NCBI RefSeq assembly: GCF_001424345.1
Contig: NZ_LMPF01000001.1
Location: 637,751 to 701,750, forward strand
DNA length: 64,000 nt
Direction of reading: 5' to 3'
From: Burkholderia sp. Leaf177
GTDB lineage: Bacteria; Pseudomonadota; Gammaproteobacteria; Burkholderiales; Burkholderiaceae
Made by a program: the position numbers and the translations under genes. The notes beneath the pieces were generated by a model. The model made no database searches. It was not told where the DNA came from and saw nothing but the letters and a program-made list of their open reading frames with translations. Below are positions 48,483 through 55,981 of the stretch, in pieces (position 1 is the stretch's first letter; every line of letters begins with the position of its first letter).

Positions 48483-48767
48483 ATGAACAAAGACCTTGGG
48501 CAGCTCAATGAAGTCCGCGCGATGCTGTCTCGCGCATTAAGCATGGTTGATGGCCTGATCGCGCAGAGCCCGGATCGGGGGACTGTCGGGGACGTTGCGA
48601 GCTATCGAACCAGGCCAGGTGGCCCTCTGAACGAACGCGGCGTCGCCGAAGTCCTCAGAAGGCTTAACAGCGGAGAGACCGACAGCAAGATTGCGCTCGA
48701 AATGGGGATTTCTCTCGTTGGTGCTGCGAAACGCCGTGCGCTTTGGCGTCGGGCTAAAGGACTGTGA
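48483..48767 (+). CDS. Small HTH-like regulator
   Basis: A 94-residue protein with a helical, Met/Leu-rich start (LGQLNEVRAMLSRALSMVDGLIAQ) and a C-terminal helix-turn-helix-like segment GVAEVLRRLNSGETDSKIALEMGIS (about 57-81). No ribosome binding site is clear. It starts a rightward group of small genes after the terminator and candidate promoter, so it may be an independently expressed regulator. Confidence 0.55.
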   Translation: MNKDLGQLNEVRAMLSRALSMVDGLIAQSPDRGTVGDVASYRTRPGGPLNERGVAEVLRRLNSGETDSKIALEMGISLVGAAKRRALWRRAKGL

Positions 48768-48787
48768 TCTTCTGTACGGTACCGGTC

Positions 48788-49039
48788 ATGATCGACACAC
48801 TGGAACTTTCGATGAAGCTTCGTGCGGCCGGGCTTTCGGTGGCCGCGGCGGACGCCATCGCTAAAGCGCTGTTCGAAGAAACGCAGTCCTTGCGGAGATC
48901 ACGGGCGCTTTCGTCGAACACCGATGTTTCGCTGCCTTTTAACCGTACGTTCCTGCTGGTAACCAGCGGAATAGGAACCGGGTTGCTAATGGCGATCATC
49001 GAGTTCGTGCTCGCAAAGTTAATGATTCGGTTCTTTTAA
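48788..49039 (+). CDS. Small membrane protein, DUF1640/CCDC90-like
   Basis: 83 residues from the ATG at 48788; a GTG at 48764 overlapping the previous stop (GTGA) would add eight residues. It starts with IDTLELSMKLRAAGLSVAAA followed by DAIAKALFEE, the opening of DUF1640-type proteins, and ends in one TM helix (LLVTSGIGTGLLMAIIEFVLA). A shortened version of the family without the long coiled coil. Function unknown; similar small proteins occur in prophages. Confidence 0.55.
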   Translation: MIDTLELSMKLRAAGLSVAAADAIAKALFEETQSLRRSRALSSNTDVSLPFNRTFLLVTSGIGTGLLMAIIEFVLAKLMIRFF

Positions 49040-49075
49040 TTAACCAGTGGATGGTGAATTGATAAGGGGAATGCC

Positions 49076-49429
49076 GTGAGTGAAAATCTGATGTTTTCAA
49101 GAGCTGGAAATGCTGATGATGGAGCGAAGGACGTTGTGACGAAAACCACGTGCGAGCTCAAGGATGTCAAACCGCTTATAGACGCTTGCAGGCGCGAGGG
49201 ACAAACAACCTGCACGAGCGGCTTTATCATCAGAGGCGTGTGCGGGCTATTTCTTTCCCAAGTTGGGGTACCGGCTAGCACCGCATACACCGCGAAGATC
49301 GGGCGCTTTGTTATGAAAAACCGCTCGGCGCTCGGCTTGACGCATTCAAGCGCGAGGCGTGAAAAAGCCGACAATGATCGCTGGACGACAGTGCAAGAAT
49401 ACGTGCTTGACGCAGCAGTGCAGCAGTGA
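49076..49429 (+). CDS. Hypothetical element protein (117 aa)
   Basis: Not recognised. GTG start with AAGGGG 6 nt upstream. Four cysteines lie in a row of segments (CELKD, DACRREGQTTCTSG, GVCGLF), which may bind a metal. A short hydrophobic stretch at about 50-65 is not long enough for a sure TM helix. It sits between the small membrane protein and the secreted protein. Confidence 0.5.
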   Translation: MSENLMFSRAGNADDGAKDVVTKTTCELKDVKPLIDACRREGQTTCTSGFIIRGVCGLFLSQVGVPASTAYTAKIGRFVMKNRSALGLTHSSARREKADNDRWTTVQEYVLDAAVQQ

Positions 49430-49540
49430 TCGCAGCGGTTTTGATTTGCTCCAACATTGTGATTTCACTTGAGTTTCTTTGTATTCTGCCGTTATGCATG
49501 GAGCGTCCAGGTTGCGACGCTTCATGCATCGGAGACAACA

Positions 49541-49807
49541 ATGAAAAAAGTTCTGCTTTTAGTGTCCTTGGTTATCGCCTCAGCGCCTGCGTTCGCGCAG
49601 TTGTACAACAATCAACGCGCGCAGCCGAGCGGTTCGGGCATGTACGGCAACGACCAACAGGTGAATGGCTACTCACGCAGCAACGGGACCTATGTCGAGC
49701 CGTATCATCGCACCGAAGCCGACAGCAACCCGTATAACAACTATTCATCGCAGGGCAACGTCAACCCGTACACTGGCCAGGTCGGGCATAAGAGCCCGGG
49801 ATATTAA
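49541..49807 (+). CDS. Small secreted protein of prophage type
   Basis: 88 residues from the ATG at 49541. A clear signal peptide (MKKVLLLVSLVIASAPAFA) precedes a Gly/Asn/Tyr-rich mature protein with SNGTYVEPYHRTEADSNPYNN and a GNVNPYTGQVG end. The YTRS/GNVNPYTG pattern recurs in small exported proteins linked to prophages and accessory islands in beta- and gamma-proteobacteria. Role unknown. It may be a lysogenic-conversion (moron) gene. Confidence 0.7.
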   Translation: MKKVLLLVSLVIASAPAFAQLYNNQRAQPSGSGMYGNDQQVNGYSRSNGTYVEPYHRTEADSNPYNNYSSQGNVNPYTGQVGHKSPGY

Positions 49808-49846
49808 ATGCAGCGAACCACTTAGCGTTTGGGCGCAAGTAGACGG

Positions 49847-50575
49847 CTATGCGGCGATGTCTGCGCGCGCCCACAGCGCTTCGTATGCCGGGATTTTCAT
49901 ACCTGCTGTGCTGTCTGTCCGATAGATTTCGCCCGGGGATCGCTCTGCAAAATTCTTAAAGGATTGAGTAACGGCCCAAGCTTCGGTTGAGTCAATAAAG
50001 AACGCCCGGTCGTGCAACGAGCCAGACGGCGCCCATCGAAGCTCAACCGGTCGTTGGTTACCCCACTGAGCGCGCCAAGCGTTCGCAGCCGGCAAGAGCG
50101 CGGCGGTTTGCTTTGCTTTCGAAGTCAACAAGCAAAGTCTAACTCCCTCGATAGGCAATGCGCCGAACGAGGTAAGAATCGTCTCGTCAAGGTATGGATC
50201 AACGACGAGGATCAATTTCTTTGCGCGCTTCATGACCTTGTCGACGGCAGCAAACGCATCGAACTCTGCGCCTACGGCGATGAACGATCCGGCCACTGCT
50301 GGCGGCGCTGCCAGCTCGGTCAGGGCCAGCGCTCGGTGCAAAATTCCGAGAATGTCGCGCGCGGCCCATACTCGGTGAGACGTGTTAATGCGCGTCATTT
50401 GAATTTGCATCGCCGCAATGAGCGGGAAATCACCCGTTTCCTTTACGTATGCTTCGGCTTTTCCGAGCCACGACAACACGTCCGGATTCATACCGAGCGC
50501 GTGATCGTCAAGCCGCGGTATCTTTTCGAGGTGTCGCCCGATTAAGATGTAAAGCGCTTGCGGGTCTAAGGCCAT
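49847..50575 (-). CDS. Phospholipase-D-like domain protein
   Basis: A 242-residue protein. The N-terminal half is helical and unrecognised. The C-terminal half has a PLD fold: KKLILVVDPYLDETIL (about 116-131) and a single active-site-like block LHDRAFFIDSTEAWAVTQSF (about 194-213), where His-x-Arg replaces the usual His-x-Lys. Single-PLD proteins work as dimers, as nucleases or phospholipases. The position in the cargo end of the element makes a defence or superinfection-exclusion role plausible but unproven. It is downstream of a 116-residue gene on the same strand. Confidence 0.6.
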   Translation of the reverse strand: MALDPQALYILIGRHLEKIPRLDDHALGMNPDVLSWLGKAEAYVKETGDFPLIAAMQIQMTRINTSHRVWAARDILGILHRALALTELAAPPAVAGSFIAVGAEFDAFAAVDKVMKRAKKLILVVDPYLDETILTSFGALPIEGVRLCLLTSKAKQTAALLPAANAWRAQWGNQRPVELRWAPSGSLHDRAFFIDSTEAWAVTQSFKNFAERSPGEIYRTDSTAGMKIPAYEALWARADIAA

Positions 50576-50626
50576 GGCGTTGCACGTGAGATTGCAAAGG
50601 GCACATTGTATGGTTACTGCCGACGT

Positions 50627-50977
50627 TTAGGGATACCGCTTTCCCGCATCTGCCGGCGCAGAAGGAATCTCGTCGCGGCTGATTCCAAGCCGCGATCGTT
50701 CGCCCTCAATCATCGTCCGCATTTTCTCAAGCCCGACCAGCTTGGCGCGCGTCTCTTGAAACCAGCAGCGTTCGACCACGACGCGATAGGCCTCGATTTC
50801 CTTGAATACCTGGCGCATCCGTTCGATCTCTAAACAGGCGTTGTGAACCATTTCATCGTCAGGATATTCGCGCCATAGCTCGCGCAATTGACGCGTCGTT
50901 GGCGTTGTAAAGTCAGGGAGCAGGGCAGAAAGCCAGCCCCTATCTGGCGGCCAGCAATGTTCGGAGTCACTGAACAT
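50627..50977 (-). CDS. Hypothetical protein upstream of the PLD-like gene
   Basis: A 116-residue charged, mostly helical protein (RQLRELWREYPDDEMVHNAC, then EIERMRQVFKEIEAYRVVVE). It is separated from the PLD-like gene by 51 bp on the same strand, so the two may form an operon and act as a pair. Upstream lies a 9-bp inverted repeat in an AT-rich control region. No family recognised. Confidence 0.5.
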   Translation of the reverse strand: MFSDSEHCWPPDRGWLSALLPDFTTPTTRQLRELWREYPDDEMVHNACLEIERMRQVFKEIEAYRVVVERCWFQETRAKLVGLEKMRTMIEGERSRLGISRDEIPSAPADAGKRYP

Positions 50978-50990
50978 CGTGTTCGGTAAC

Positions 50991-51036
50991 GCTAAACAAT
51001 TGATTTTAAACGATATTTGTATTGCATTTGTTTAGC
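50991..51036 (-). promoter_or_regulatory. Inverted repeat in AT-rich region upstream of the PLD operon
   Basis: GCTAAACAA (50991-50999) and its complement TTGTTTAGC (51028-51036) flank 28 bp of AT-rich DNA, 14 bp before the 116-residue gene. It is a candidate operator/promoter. The rest of 51037-51246 shows nothing recognisable. Confidence 0.45.
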
Positions 51037-51246
51037 CTCTCTCGTATCCTTCAACGTCGACGCAAGCACCACGACCTCATCGTTCGGTCGACGTGCTAGC
51101 GACGAATGATCTTCTAGGGCGAGAGGTCCCTGGCTATCTTGTCTTTGTAATTCGCGCGCTATTAGGAATCCTAAGCTCTTATATTTTGTTTTAGCACCGC
51201 GCAACCGTTTGCCAGCGGGCGCGCTTAACGCATATGGAGATTCATC

Positions 51247-51495
51247 ATGAACGCAGCAGCCGTCGCGCAAAAACTCTTTGTCCAAGTTGCAGCACCGGTT
51301 GAAGGGGCGCCGTTTCATGTCGGCGACACGTTGATTATCGACCGCCTTTGCAACAAGCAAAGCCCATGGGTCATGATCGAATACGCAGACCAACAACACG
51401 TAATCGCTGCCAACTCAGCCGTGCGCCGTTGGCTTGCCGACATCATTGTGGGCGAAGTGGTGGCTTACCAAGAACCTGGCCGCTCGCTCGTTTGA
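51247..51495 (+). CDS. Hypothetical protein (82 aa)
   Basis: A GGAG ribosome binding site precedes the ATG. The protein has a helical start and a beta-rich middle (HVGDTLIIDRLCNKQSPWVM, EYADQQHVIAANSAVRRW). Not recognised. A minus-strand frame overlaps it (50992-51399) but has poorer coding character. The next 247 bp (51496-51742) hold no convincing gene. Confidence 0.45.
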   Translation: MNAAAVAQKLFVQVAAPVEGAPFHVGDTLIIDRLCNKQSPWVMIEYADQQHVIAANSAVRRWLADIIVGEVVAYQEPGRSLV

Positions 51496-51742
51496 GCAGG
51501 CTTCAAACTATAAATGTTGAACTTATCGCCGGCAAAAAGTGAAATGCAACGCAAATGGCCTGGTTCAAACATACGTTTGCGGTGGAACCGGGGACGGTCA
51601 GCTAGCAGGCGGCCGGTTGATCGTCACCTGGGCCACGTTCGAAGCATTGAGCGCGAAGAAAAACGGACTCGCTGTTGCCGCTGGCGGCAAGCGGGATTTT
51701 GAATTGTGTTTCGATTGAGATCCAGGAATCGGAGCTTCGTTG

Positions 51743-52267
51743 CTAGTGAATCAGGTCTTCGCGAATGTCAACGAACGGGGCGAAAAGCCGCTGCCACCAA
51801 GTTATCTTCGCCAAATCCTCCGTCTTATAGCCTTCGGCCCGCATCAGTTCGTTGTGGCAAATACAGTCGAGCACGCTGAGTTTTGGCGGCTCGTCGGACT
51901 CAATGACCAACCGCTCGGCATGGGCGGCCAGCAGCGTACTTTCGACGGGGGCGCCTAACATCTGGCGCTCAAGATCGCTGAATCGACGCGCTAGATCAAA
52001 GTGCCCACGGGCTCGCTGGCTCGACGCCAAAATGAGATTAACCGCGCTTATCACGGTCACTAACATTGACGCTGCAATGGCAACCGCGTGGGCGTCTTTA
52101 TCTAGCACTCCGTATATCGCTGCGGAGCCTAAGATAAGCGACAAAGCGTTGCTAATTTGATCGAGCCTGTCGTAAAAGGCGCGTCGCCGTTGGTGATACC
52201 GAATGGAACGGCGGATGCCAAACAACATGGCATGCCAATTCTTCCGAAGCGCGGCGTCCGCATCCAT
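51743..52267 (-). CDS. SLATT-like two-TM protein
   Basis: About 174 residues from the ATG at 52267. Layout matches SLATT/DUF4231-type proteins: a basic start (RRSIRYHQRRRAFYDRLDQ), two TM helices (about 35-52 and 58-76), then a cytoplasmic coiled segment (RGHFDLARRFSDLERQ). SLATT proteins are predicted pore-forming effectors of nucleotide-signal defence systems, but no cyclase or SLOG gene is next to it. It is coupled to the upstream 63-residue gene by TGATG, so the pair is likely functional together. Confidence 0.5.
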   Translation of the reverse strand: MDADAALRKNWHAMLFGIRRSIRYHQRRRAFYDRLDQISNALSLILGSAAIYGVLDKDAHAVAIAASMLVTVISAVNLILASSQRARGHFDLARRFSDLERQMLGAPVESTLLAAHAERLVIESDEPPKLSVLDCICHNELMRAEGYKTEDLAKITWWQRLFAPFVDIREDLIH

Positions 52268-52458
52268 CACTTGTTTTTCCGGTCGGGGTCGGGTGGGGGC
52301 AGTGTGTCTTTCACGGTGGGCTGATCGTATCGACCGCTGCGATCGTTCTTGATCGATTTCTCGTGCCCCCGGTCTCGCGGAAACGGGTTTGAGTCGTTTG
52401 TCTTGCCAGGGTGGATGGGGTTGGATGGATTAGTGGGATTGGATTTTTTGTCAGCCAT
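52267..52458 (-). CDS. Small Pro/Asp/Lys-rich partner of the SLATT-like protein
   Basis: 63 residues, hydrophilic and probably disordered (NPTNPSNPIHPGKTNDSNP at the start; TLPPPDPDRKNK at the end). Its stop overlaps the start of the SLATT-like gene (TGATG). Not recognised. A small soluble partner or regulator is an inference from coupling. Confidence 0.5.
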   Translation of the reverse strand: MADKKSNPTNPSNPIHPGKTNDSNPFPRDRGHEKSIKNDRSGRYDQPTVKDTLPPPDPDRKNK

Positions 52459-52609
52459 TCGTTTCTCAGCGTGTTGTTTGTTTTGATTGGGAGATGCGAG
52501 TCATCATCCTACCAAATACTGCTAAACGAAATTGGTTGATATATAGCTAGTGTAAGCACAAGTATAGGTCGACCCGTTACCTGTCGTGAAAGAACCACTC
52601 AGTAAGCAT

Positions 52610-52729
52610 CTAGCCCCGATGCATCATGGGCGTGTGATGCGACAGATCGGCCGGCGCAGCGGAAGGGACGCGCGGCAGCTCGTGTGCGGAGGGAGAAACG
52701 GAGGGAGACGCGGAGGTGTGAGTGCCCAT
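52610..52729 (-). pseudogene. mutS: Displaced original 5' end of mutS
   Basis: A 39-codon minus-strand frame starting MGTHTSASPSVSPSAHELPR and ending ADLSHHTPMMHRG before a stop that lies in the element. HTPMM is the conserved start of MutS domain I, and it joins the element exactly at the core repeat. Excision would fuse it to [12 protein letters not shown] of the resident gene and restore ancestral mutS. About 130 bp upstream of it hold the former mutS promoter region and the DUF883 terminator. Confidence 0.8.
52620..52636 (-). repeat. attR core
   Basis: TGCATCAT identical to the left copy, then GGGCGTGTG against CGGTGTATG on the left. On the minus strand it reads His-Thr-Pro-Met-Met. DNA to the right of the core is ancestral chromosome. 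Confidence 0.8.
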
Positions 52730-52859
52730 CGTGATTGCTTGGATTTTGCGAATGTCTAAGGGCACGAGTGTACCGCGTCGGGGACATGACGAACCCTCGG
52801 CCGGATGGCTAACCCGAAGCTTCGAACTGAGCTCCATCTGCACCTTCAACCGTTTACGC

Positions 52860-52885
52860 AAAAACGCCGGCAAGCCGGCGTTTTT
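52860..52885. terminator. Rho-independent terminator after the DUF883 gene
   Basis: AAAAACGCCGGC / GCCGGCGTTTTT with a 2-nt loop, between the DUF883 gene and the displaced mutS start. It serves the minus-strand DUF883 transcript. Confidence 0.85.
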
Positions 52886-52906
52886 GCATTGGTCAGGCTG
52901 GCGCTT

Positions 52907-53275
52907 TTACGAACGTCCTGCCAGGAAACCGACCAGCAAGGCGAGGCCCGCGACAGCGCCGAGCGTGTGCCACGGCTTGTCGTGGACGAATTCGTCGGCG
53001 TAACCGGCGGCGTCGTTGAAGCGATCCGCAATTGCCGAGGACGAGCCGTCGAACTGCGAACGCGCGGACTTCAGCTTGGCCTGCAAATCCTTGCGCAACT
53101 GATCCACATTGACGTCTTTCGCGTCGCGAATCGAACTGTCGAGCTCGTCGAGCAATCCGCGCAATTGCGTGCTGGCCGAATCGACCACATCGCTTGCACC
53201 ACGCACGGCACGTTGGCCGACTTTGGCGGCGTCATTGATGTTGCTATCGAGTGTAGAACGTGAAAACAGACCCAT
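52907..53275 (-). CDS. DUF883 family protein (ElaB/YqjD-like)
   Basis: 122 residues from the ATG at 53275, which has AAGGAG upstream; 18 further open codons are not used. It has a helical coiled-coil body (RGLLDELDSSIRDAKD, QLRKDLQAKLKSARSQF) and one C-terminal TM helix after the family motif VHDKPWHTLGAVAGLALLVGFLAGR. Such proteins (ElaB, YqjD) are inner-membrane, stationary-phase or stress-linked, and some bind ribosomes. Confidence 0.88.
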   Translation of the reverse strand: MGLFSRSTLDSNINDAAKVGQRAVRGASDVVDSASTQLRGLLDELDSSIRDAKDVNVDQLRKDLQAKLKSARSQFDGSSSAIADRFNDAAGYADEFVHDKPWHTLGAVAGLALLVGFLAGRS

Positions 53276-53386
53276 TTGCAGCTCCTTTGACGTGTCCCTG
53301 GTTGGTTTCGATCCGCGCATTGACGCCACGCGGCTCTCGATCGAATAGAGTTTGTAGCAAATACCGTTCCCGCACCCTGCGTTTTA

Positions 53387-54685
53387 TCACTCTTCCACCA
53401 GCGCGCCAAGGTCCACGGTGCGCTCATTGCGGGCATGGCGTCGCATTGCCAGGGCCATCATCAGGCAAATAAACACGCCGAATACCACGATGATCCATTC
53501 CACCGGCAGTTTGGTCGTAAGCAGGAGCGCATAGGCGCCTAGCATCGATAAAACCGCCAGGTTCTGGTTGAAGTTCTGTACCGCTATTGACGCGCCCGCC
53601 GACAGCAACGTCGCGCCGCGATGCTGCAGGATTGCGTTCATCGGTACGATGAAAAATCCCGACAACGCGCCGAGCACGATCATCAGCGGATAAGCGCCGA
53701 GGATATAAAGCGGCACGAACAGCGGCCCGAGGTGCACGCCGGAACCCGCCGGAAACAGGTCCTTGTTGTAGAACGCCATGCAAATGGCGACGGCGCCCGT
53801 AATCAATCCCACGGGCAGGACCTTGAGCGAGCTGCGCAACGGCACCCACGCGGCTGCCGCACTGGCGCCTATCGCAATGCCGAGACCGGTCACACCTTGC
53901 AGCACCGCTGCTTTCGAGAGCGACAGGCCGAGGTTGGCATCGGCCCATTTGAGAACCAGCAATTGCAACGTGACCGCCGCGCCCCACAGCAGCGTGGTCA
54001 CCCACAACGCAATCTGCGCAAGCTTGTCTGCCCACAAGACCTTGAACGCGTGCTTGAAATCGCCGATGAGCTTTGAAGGTTCCTTCAGACGGTTCTTGTA
54101 ACGCGCGCCGGTATCGGGAATGCCGATATTGATGAGGGCCGCCGCGGCGTACACGACCATGACCGCGAACATGGCAGCGTCGGCGGCCGATCGAATCAGG
54201 ACGAGGTGCGCCGCGCTCACGAAATGTTCGACGTACTGGCTGACCAGCGCGCCGCCTATCACCGTGCCGAGAATGGTCGAGCCGACAGTCGCCGACTCGA
54301 GCCATGCGTTCGCTGGAATCAGTTTTTCAGGCGGCAACAGCTCGGTGAGAATGCCGTATTTGGCCGGCGAATACGCAGCGGCGCCCAGACCGACGACGCC
54401 ATAAGCGATCATCGGATGCACGCCCAGGATCATCAGCGCGCAGCCGCCGGCCTTGAGCGCGTTGGAGATGAACATCACGTGGCGCTTCTGCATGGAATCC
54501 GCGAATGCACCGACAAATGGAGCGAGCAGCACGTATGAGATCGTGAAGAAAATCTGCAGCAGCGGTGTCACCCAGGACGCGGAGTGCATCACCGAGAGCA
54601 TCGCGATGGCGGCAATCAGCAGCGCATTGTCGGCTAGCGACGACACGAATTGCGCGGCGATGATCGTGTAAAAGCCTTTTTTCAT
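53387..54685 (-). CDS. lplT: Lysophospholipid transporter LplT
   Basis: 432 residues from the ATG at 54685 (MKKGFYTIIAAQFVSSLADN), the conserved LplT start; an open extension to 54772 is not used. It is a major-facilitator protein with about 12 TM helices that flips lysophospholipids across the inner membrane for re-acylation. Typical segments are LLAPFVGAFADSMQKRHVM (about 57-75) and SPAKYGILTELLPPEKLI (about 115-132). In E. coli it pairs with Aas; no aas gene is next to it here. Confidence 0.92.
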   Translation of the reverse strand: MKKGFYTIIAAQFVSSLADNALLIAAIAMLSVMHSASWVTPLLQIFFTISYVLLAPFVGAFADSMQKRHVMFISNALKAGGCALMILGVHPMIAYGVVGLGAAAYSPAKYGILTELLPPEKLIPANAWLESATVGSTILGTVIGGALVSQYVEHFVSAAHLVLIRSAADAAMFAVMVVYAAAALINIGIPDTGARYKNRLKEPSKLIGDFKHAFKVLWADKLAQIALWVTTLLWGAAVTLQLLVLKWADANLGLSLSKAAVLQGVTGLGIAIGASAAAAWVPLRSSLKVLPVGLITGAVAICMAFYNKDLFPAGSGVHLGPLFVPLYILGAYPLMIVLGALSGFFIVPMNAILQHRGATLLSAGASIAVQNFNQNLAVLSMLGAYALLLTTKLPVEWIIVVFGVFICLMMALAMRRHARNERTVDLGALVEE

Positions 54686-54835
54686 GTGACGGGCAGGGCG
54701 GCAGCAAGAAGGTAAGGAAGTGCCGCGAGCGGCCGGACGGGACACTGTAGCGGAGGCGCGCGCCACGTGCATAAACGCCGTCGAACTGGTGCAAGACTTC
54801 TCGCGCGGATTCGATTCAATCCGCGTGCTCCATCG

Positions 54836-54858
54836 AAAAAGGCGGCCGCAGCCGCCTT
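54836..54858 (-). terminator. Terminator after suhB
   Basis: AAAAAGGCGGC / GCCGCCTTTTC around a CGCA loop, 12 bp from the suhB stop codon. Confidence 0.75.
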
Positions 54859-54869
54859 TTCTTCAACCG

Positions 54870-55670
54870 TTATGCGCTCGCGCGCGTGGTCGTGAAGGGA
54901 TCGAGTATCTTGATCATTTGCGCGTACACCTTCGGGTTCGCCGCGACGATCTCGCTCTTGTGCAGGAAATCCGATTCGCCCGTGTAGTTGCCAACCAGTC
55001 CGCCCGCTTCCGTGATCAGCAGGCTGCCCGCTGCTACGTCCCACGCCTTGATGCCCTGCTCGAAAAACGCATCGAGGCGACCCGCGGCCACGTTGGCCAG
55101 ATCGAGCGCCGCCGCGCCCGGGCGACGCAAACCGGCGCACGCTTCGGTCATCTGCGTGAAGAGCTTGCCGTAGGCTTCAAGGCCGTCGCCTTCGCGAAAT
55201 GGGAAACCGGTGCCAACGAGTGCATCGCCGAGACGATCCAGCTTGCCCACGCGAATGCGCCGCTCGTTCAGATAAGCGCCCGAACCGCGCGAAGCGGTGA
55301 AGAGGTCGTTGCGGGTGGGATCGTAGACCACGGCCTGCGTGATGATGCCCTTGTGGGCAAGCGCGATGGACACGCAGTAATACTGGAAGCCGTGGATGAA
55401 GTTGGTCGTGCCGTCGAGCGGATCGATGATCCACTGGAACTCGGATTCCTTGTCCGTCTCGCCCGATTCCTCGGCAAGAATGGAATGCTTCGGGTAAGCG
55501 GTCGTCAGCGTTTCGATGATCGCGGCTTCCGAGGCTTTATCGACTTCCGTCACGAAGTCGTTGTGCTGCTTCTTGCTGACCTGGATCCGGTCCAGATCGA
55601 GCGACGCGCGGTTGATGATCTGTCCGGCGCGGCGAGCAGCCTTGACAGCAATATTGAGCATCGGATGCAT
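54870..55670 (-). CDS. suhB: Inositol monophosphatase family protein SuhB
   Basis: 266 residues. Metal and substrate motifs are complete: EESGE (about 67), [15 protein letters not shown] (about 80-94) and the C-terminal [15 protein letters not shown] (about 210). SuhB hydrolyses inositol 1-phosphate and also acts in rRNA transcription antitermination in E. coli. It is transcribed away from trmJ. Confidence 0.94.
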   Translation of the reverse strand: MHPMLNIAVKAARRAGQIINRASLDLDRIQVSKKQHNDFVTEVDKASEAAIIETLTTAYPKHSILAEESGETDKESEFQWIIDPLDGTTNFIHGFQYYCVSIALAHKGIITQAVVYDPTRNDLFTASRGSGAYLNERRIRVGKLDRLGDALVGTGFPFREGDGLEAYGKLFTQMTEACAGLRRPGAAALDLANVAAGRLDAFFEQGIKAWDVAAGSLLITEAGGLVGNYTGESDFLHKSEIVAANPKVYAQMIKILDPFTTTRASA

Positions 55671-55981
55671 GAATAGAGTCCTTTGCCCGGCGGCAACGCT
55701 TTACGCTATGCGCATGAAGCTGGAAAACCCCGAGCGGAAAGTGCCCCGACCGGCGGGCAAAATCGACGTATGTGTCGACGGCAACGAATTGAAGAAGAGC
55801 GATGCACGGGCCTTTTCTGATGCCAGAACTGGCTGAATCTGCAAAAGCCGCGCGCGAATCCGGCATTTTACCCGAGTCGGGCCGTGCGCGGGTCGCGAGC
55901 GTTCTACCGCCGTGCAACCCGAAAAAACCGCGTCTGGCGATACCATGACGGTTTCTCACCTCTTTTTGCAAGCGTTCACCC
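55671..55981. other. Divergent intergenic region suhB/trmJ
   Basis: 311 bp. It must hold both promoters. Several short open frames cross it but none shows a ribosome binding site or a family match. No repeat or structured RNA seen. Confidence 0.35.

Larger units (their letters stand above)
37569..52627. mobile_element. Integrated 15-kb phage-satellite-like element in the mutS 5' end
   Basis: Bounded by the direct repeat TGCATCAT (37569-37576 and 52620-52627), 15,051 bp apart. It carries, in order, a P4-type integrase, an AlpA-like regulator, a primase/helicase with an adjacent iteron-like cluster, a cassette of capsid- and packaging-type genes without major capsid, portal or large terminase, small regulators, and a cargo end on the opposite strand. 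The set is compact, with many ATGA/TGATG overlaps and no visible broken frames. This matches the size and logic of phage satellites (P4-like, PICI) but the capsid genes resemble BPP-1-like podophages. The alternative is a reduced prophage; the intact replication and integration modules argue against simple decay. Confidence 0.85.

Noticed and set aside
50992..51399. 135-residue minus-strand ORF
   Set aside because: It overlaps the better-supported plus-strand gene at 51247, crosses the AT-rich control region and has Cys/Arg-rich shadow-like composition.
52599..52873. Hypothetical 87-residue gene (52610-52873, minus)
   Set aside because: Its end is the displaced mutS start at the attR site, and its beginning crosses the DUF883 terminator; best read as a mutS fragment.
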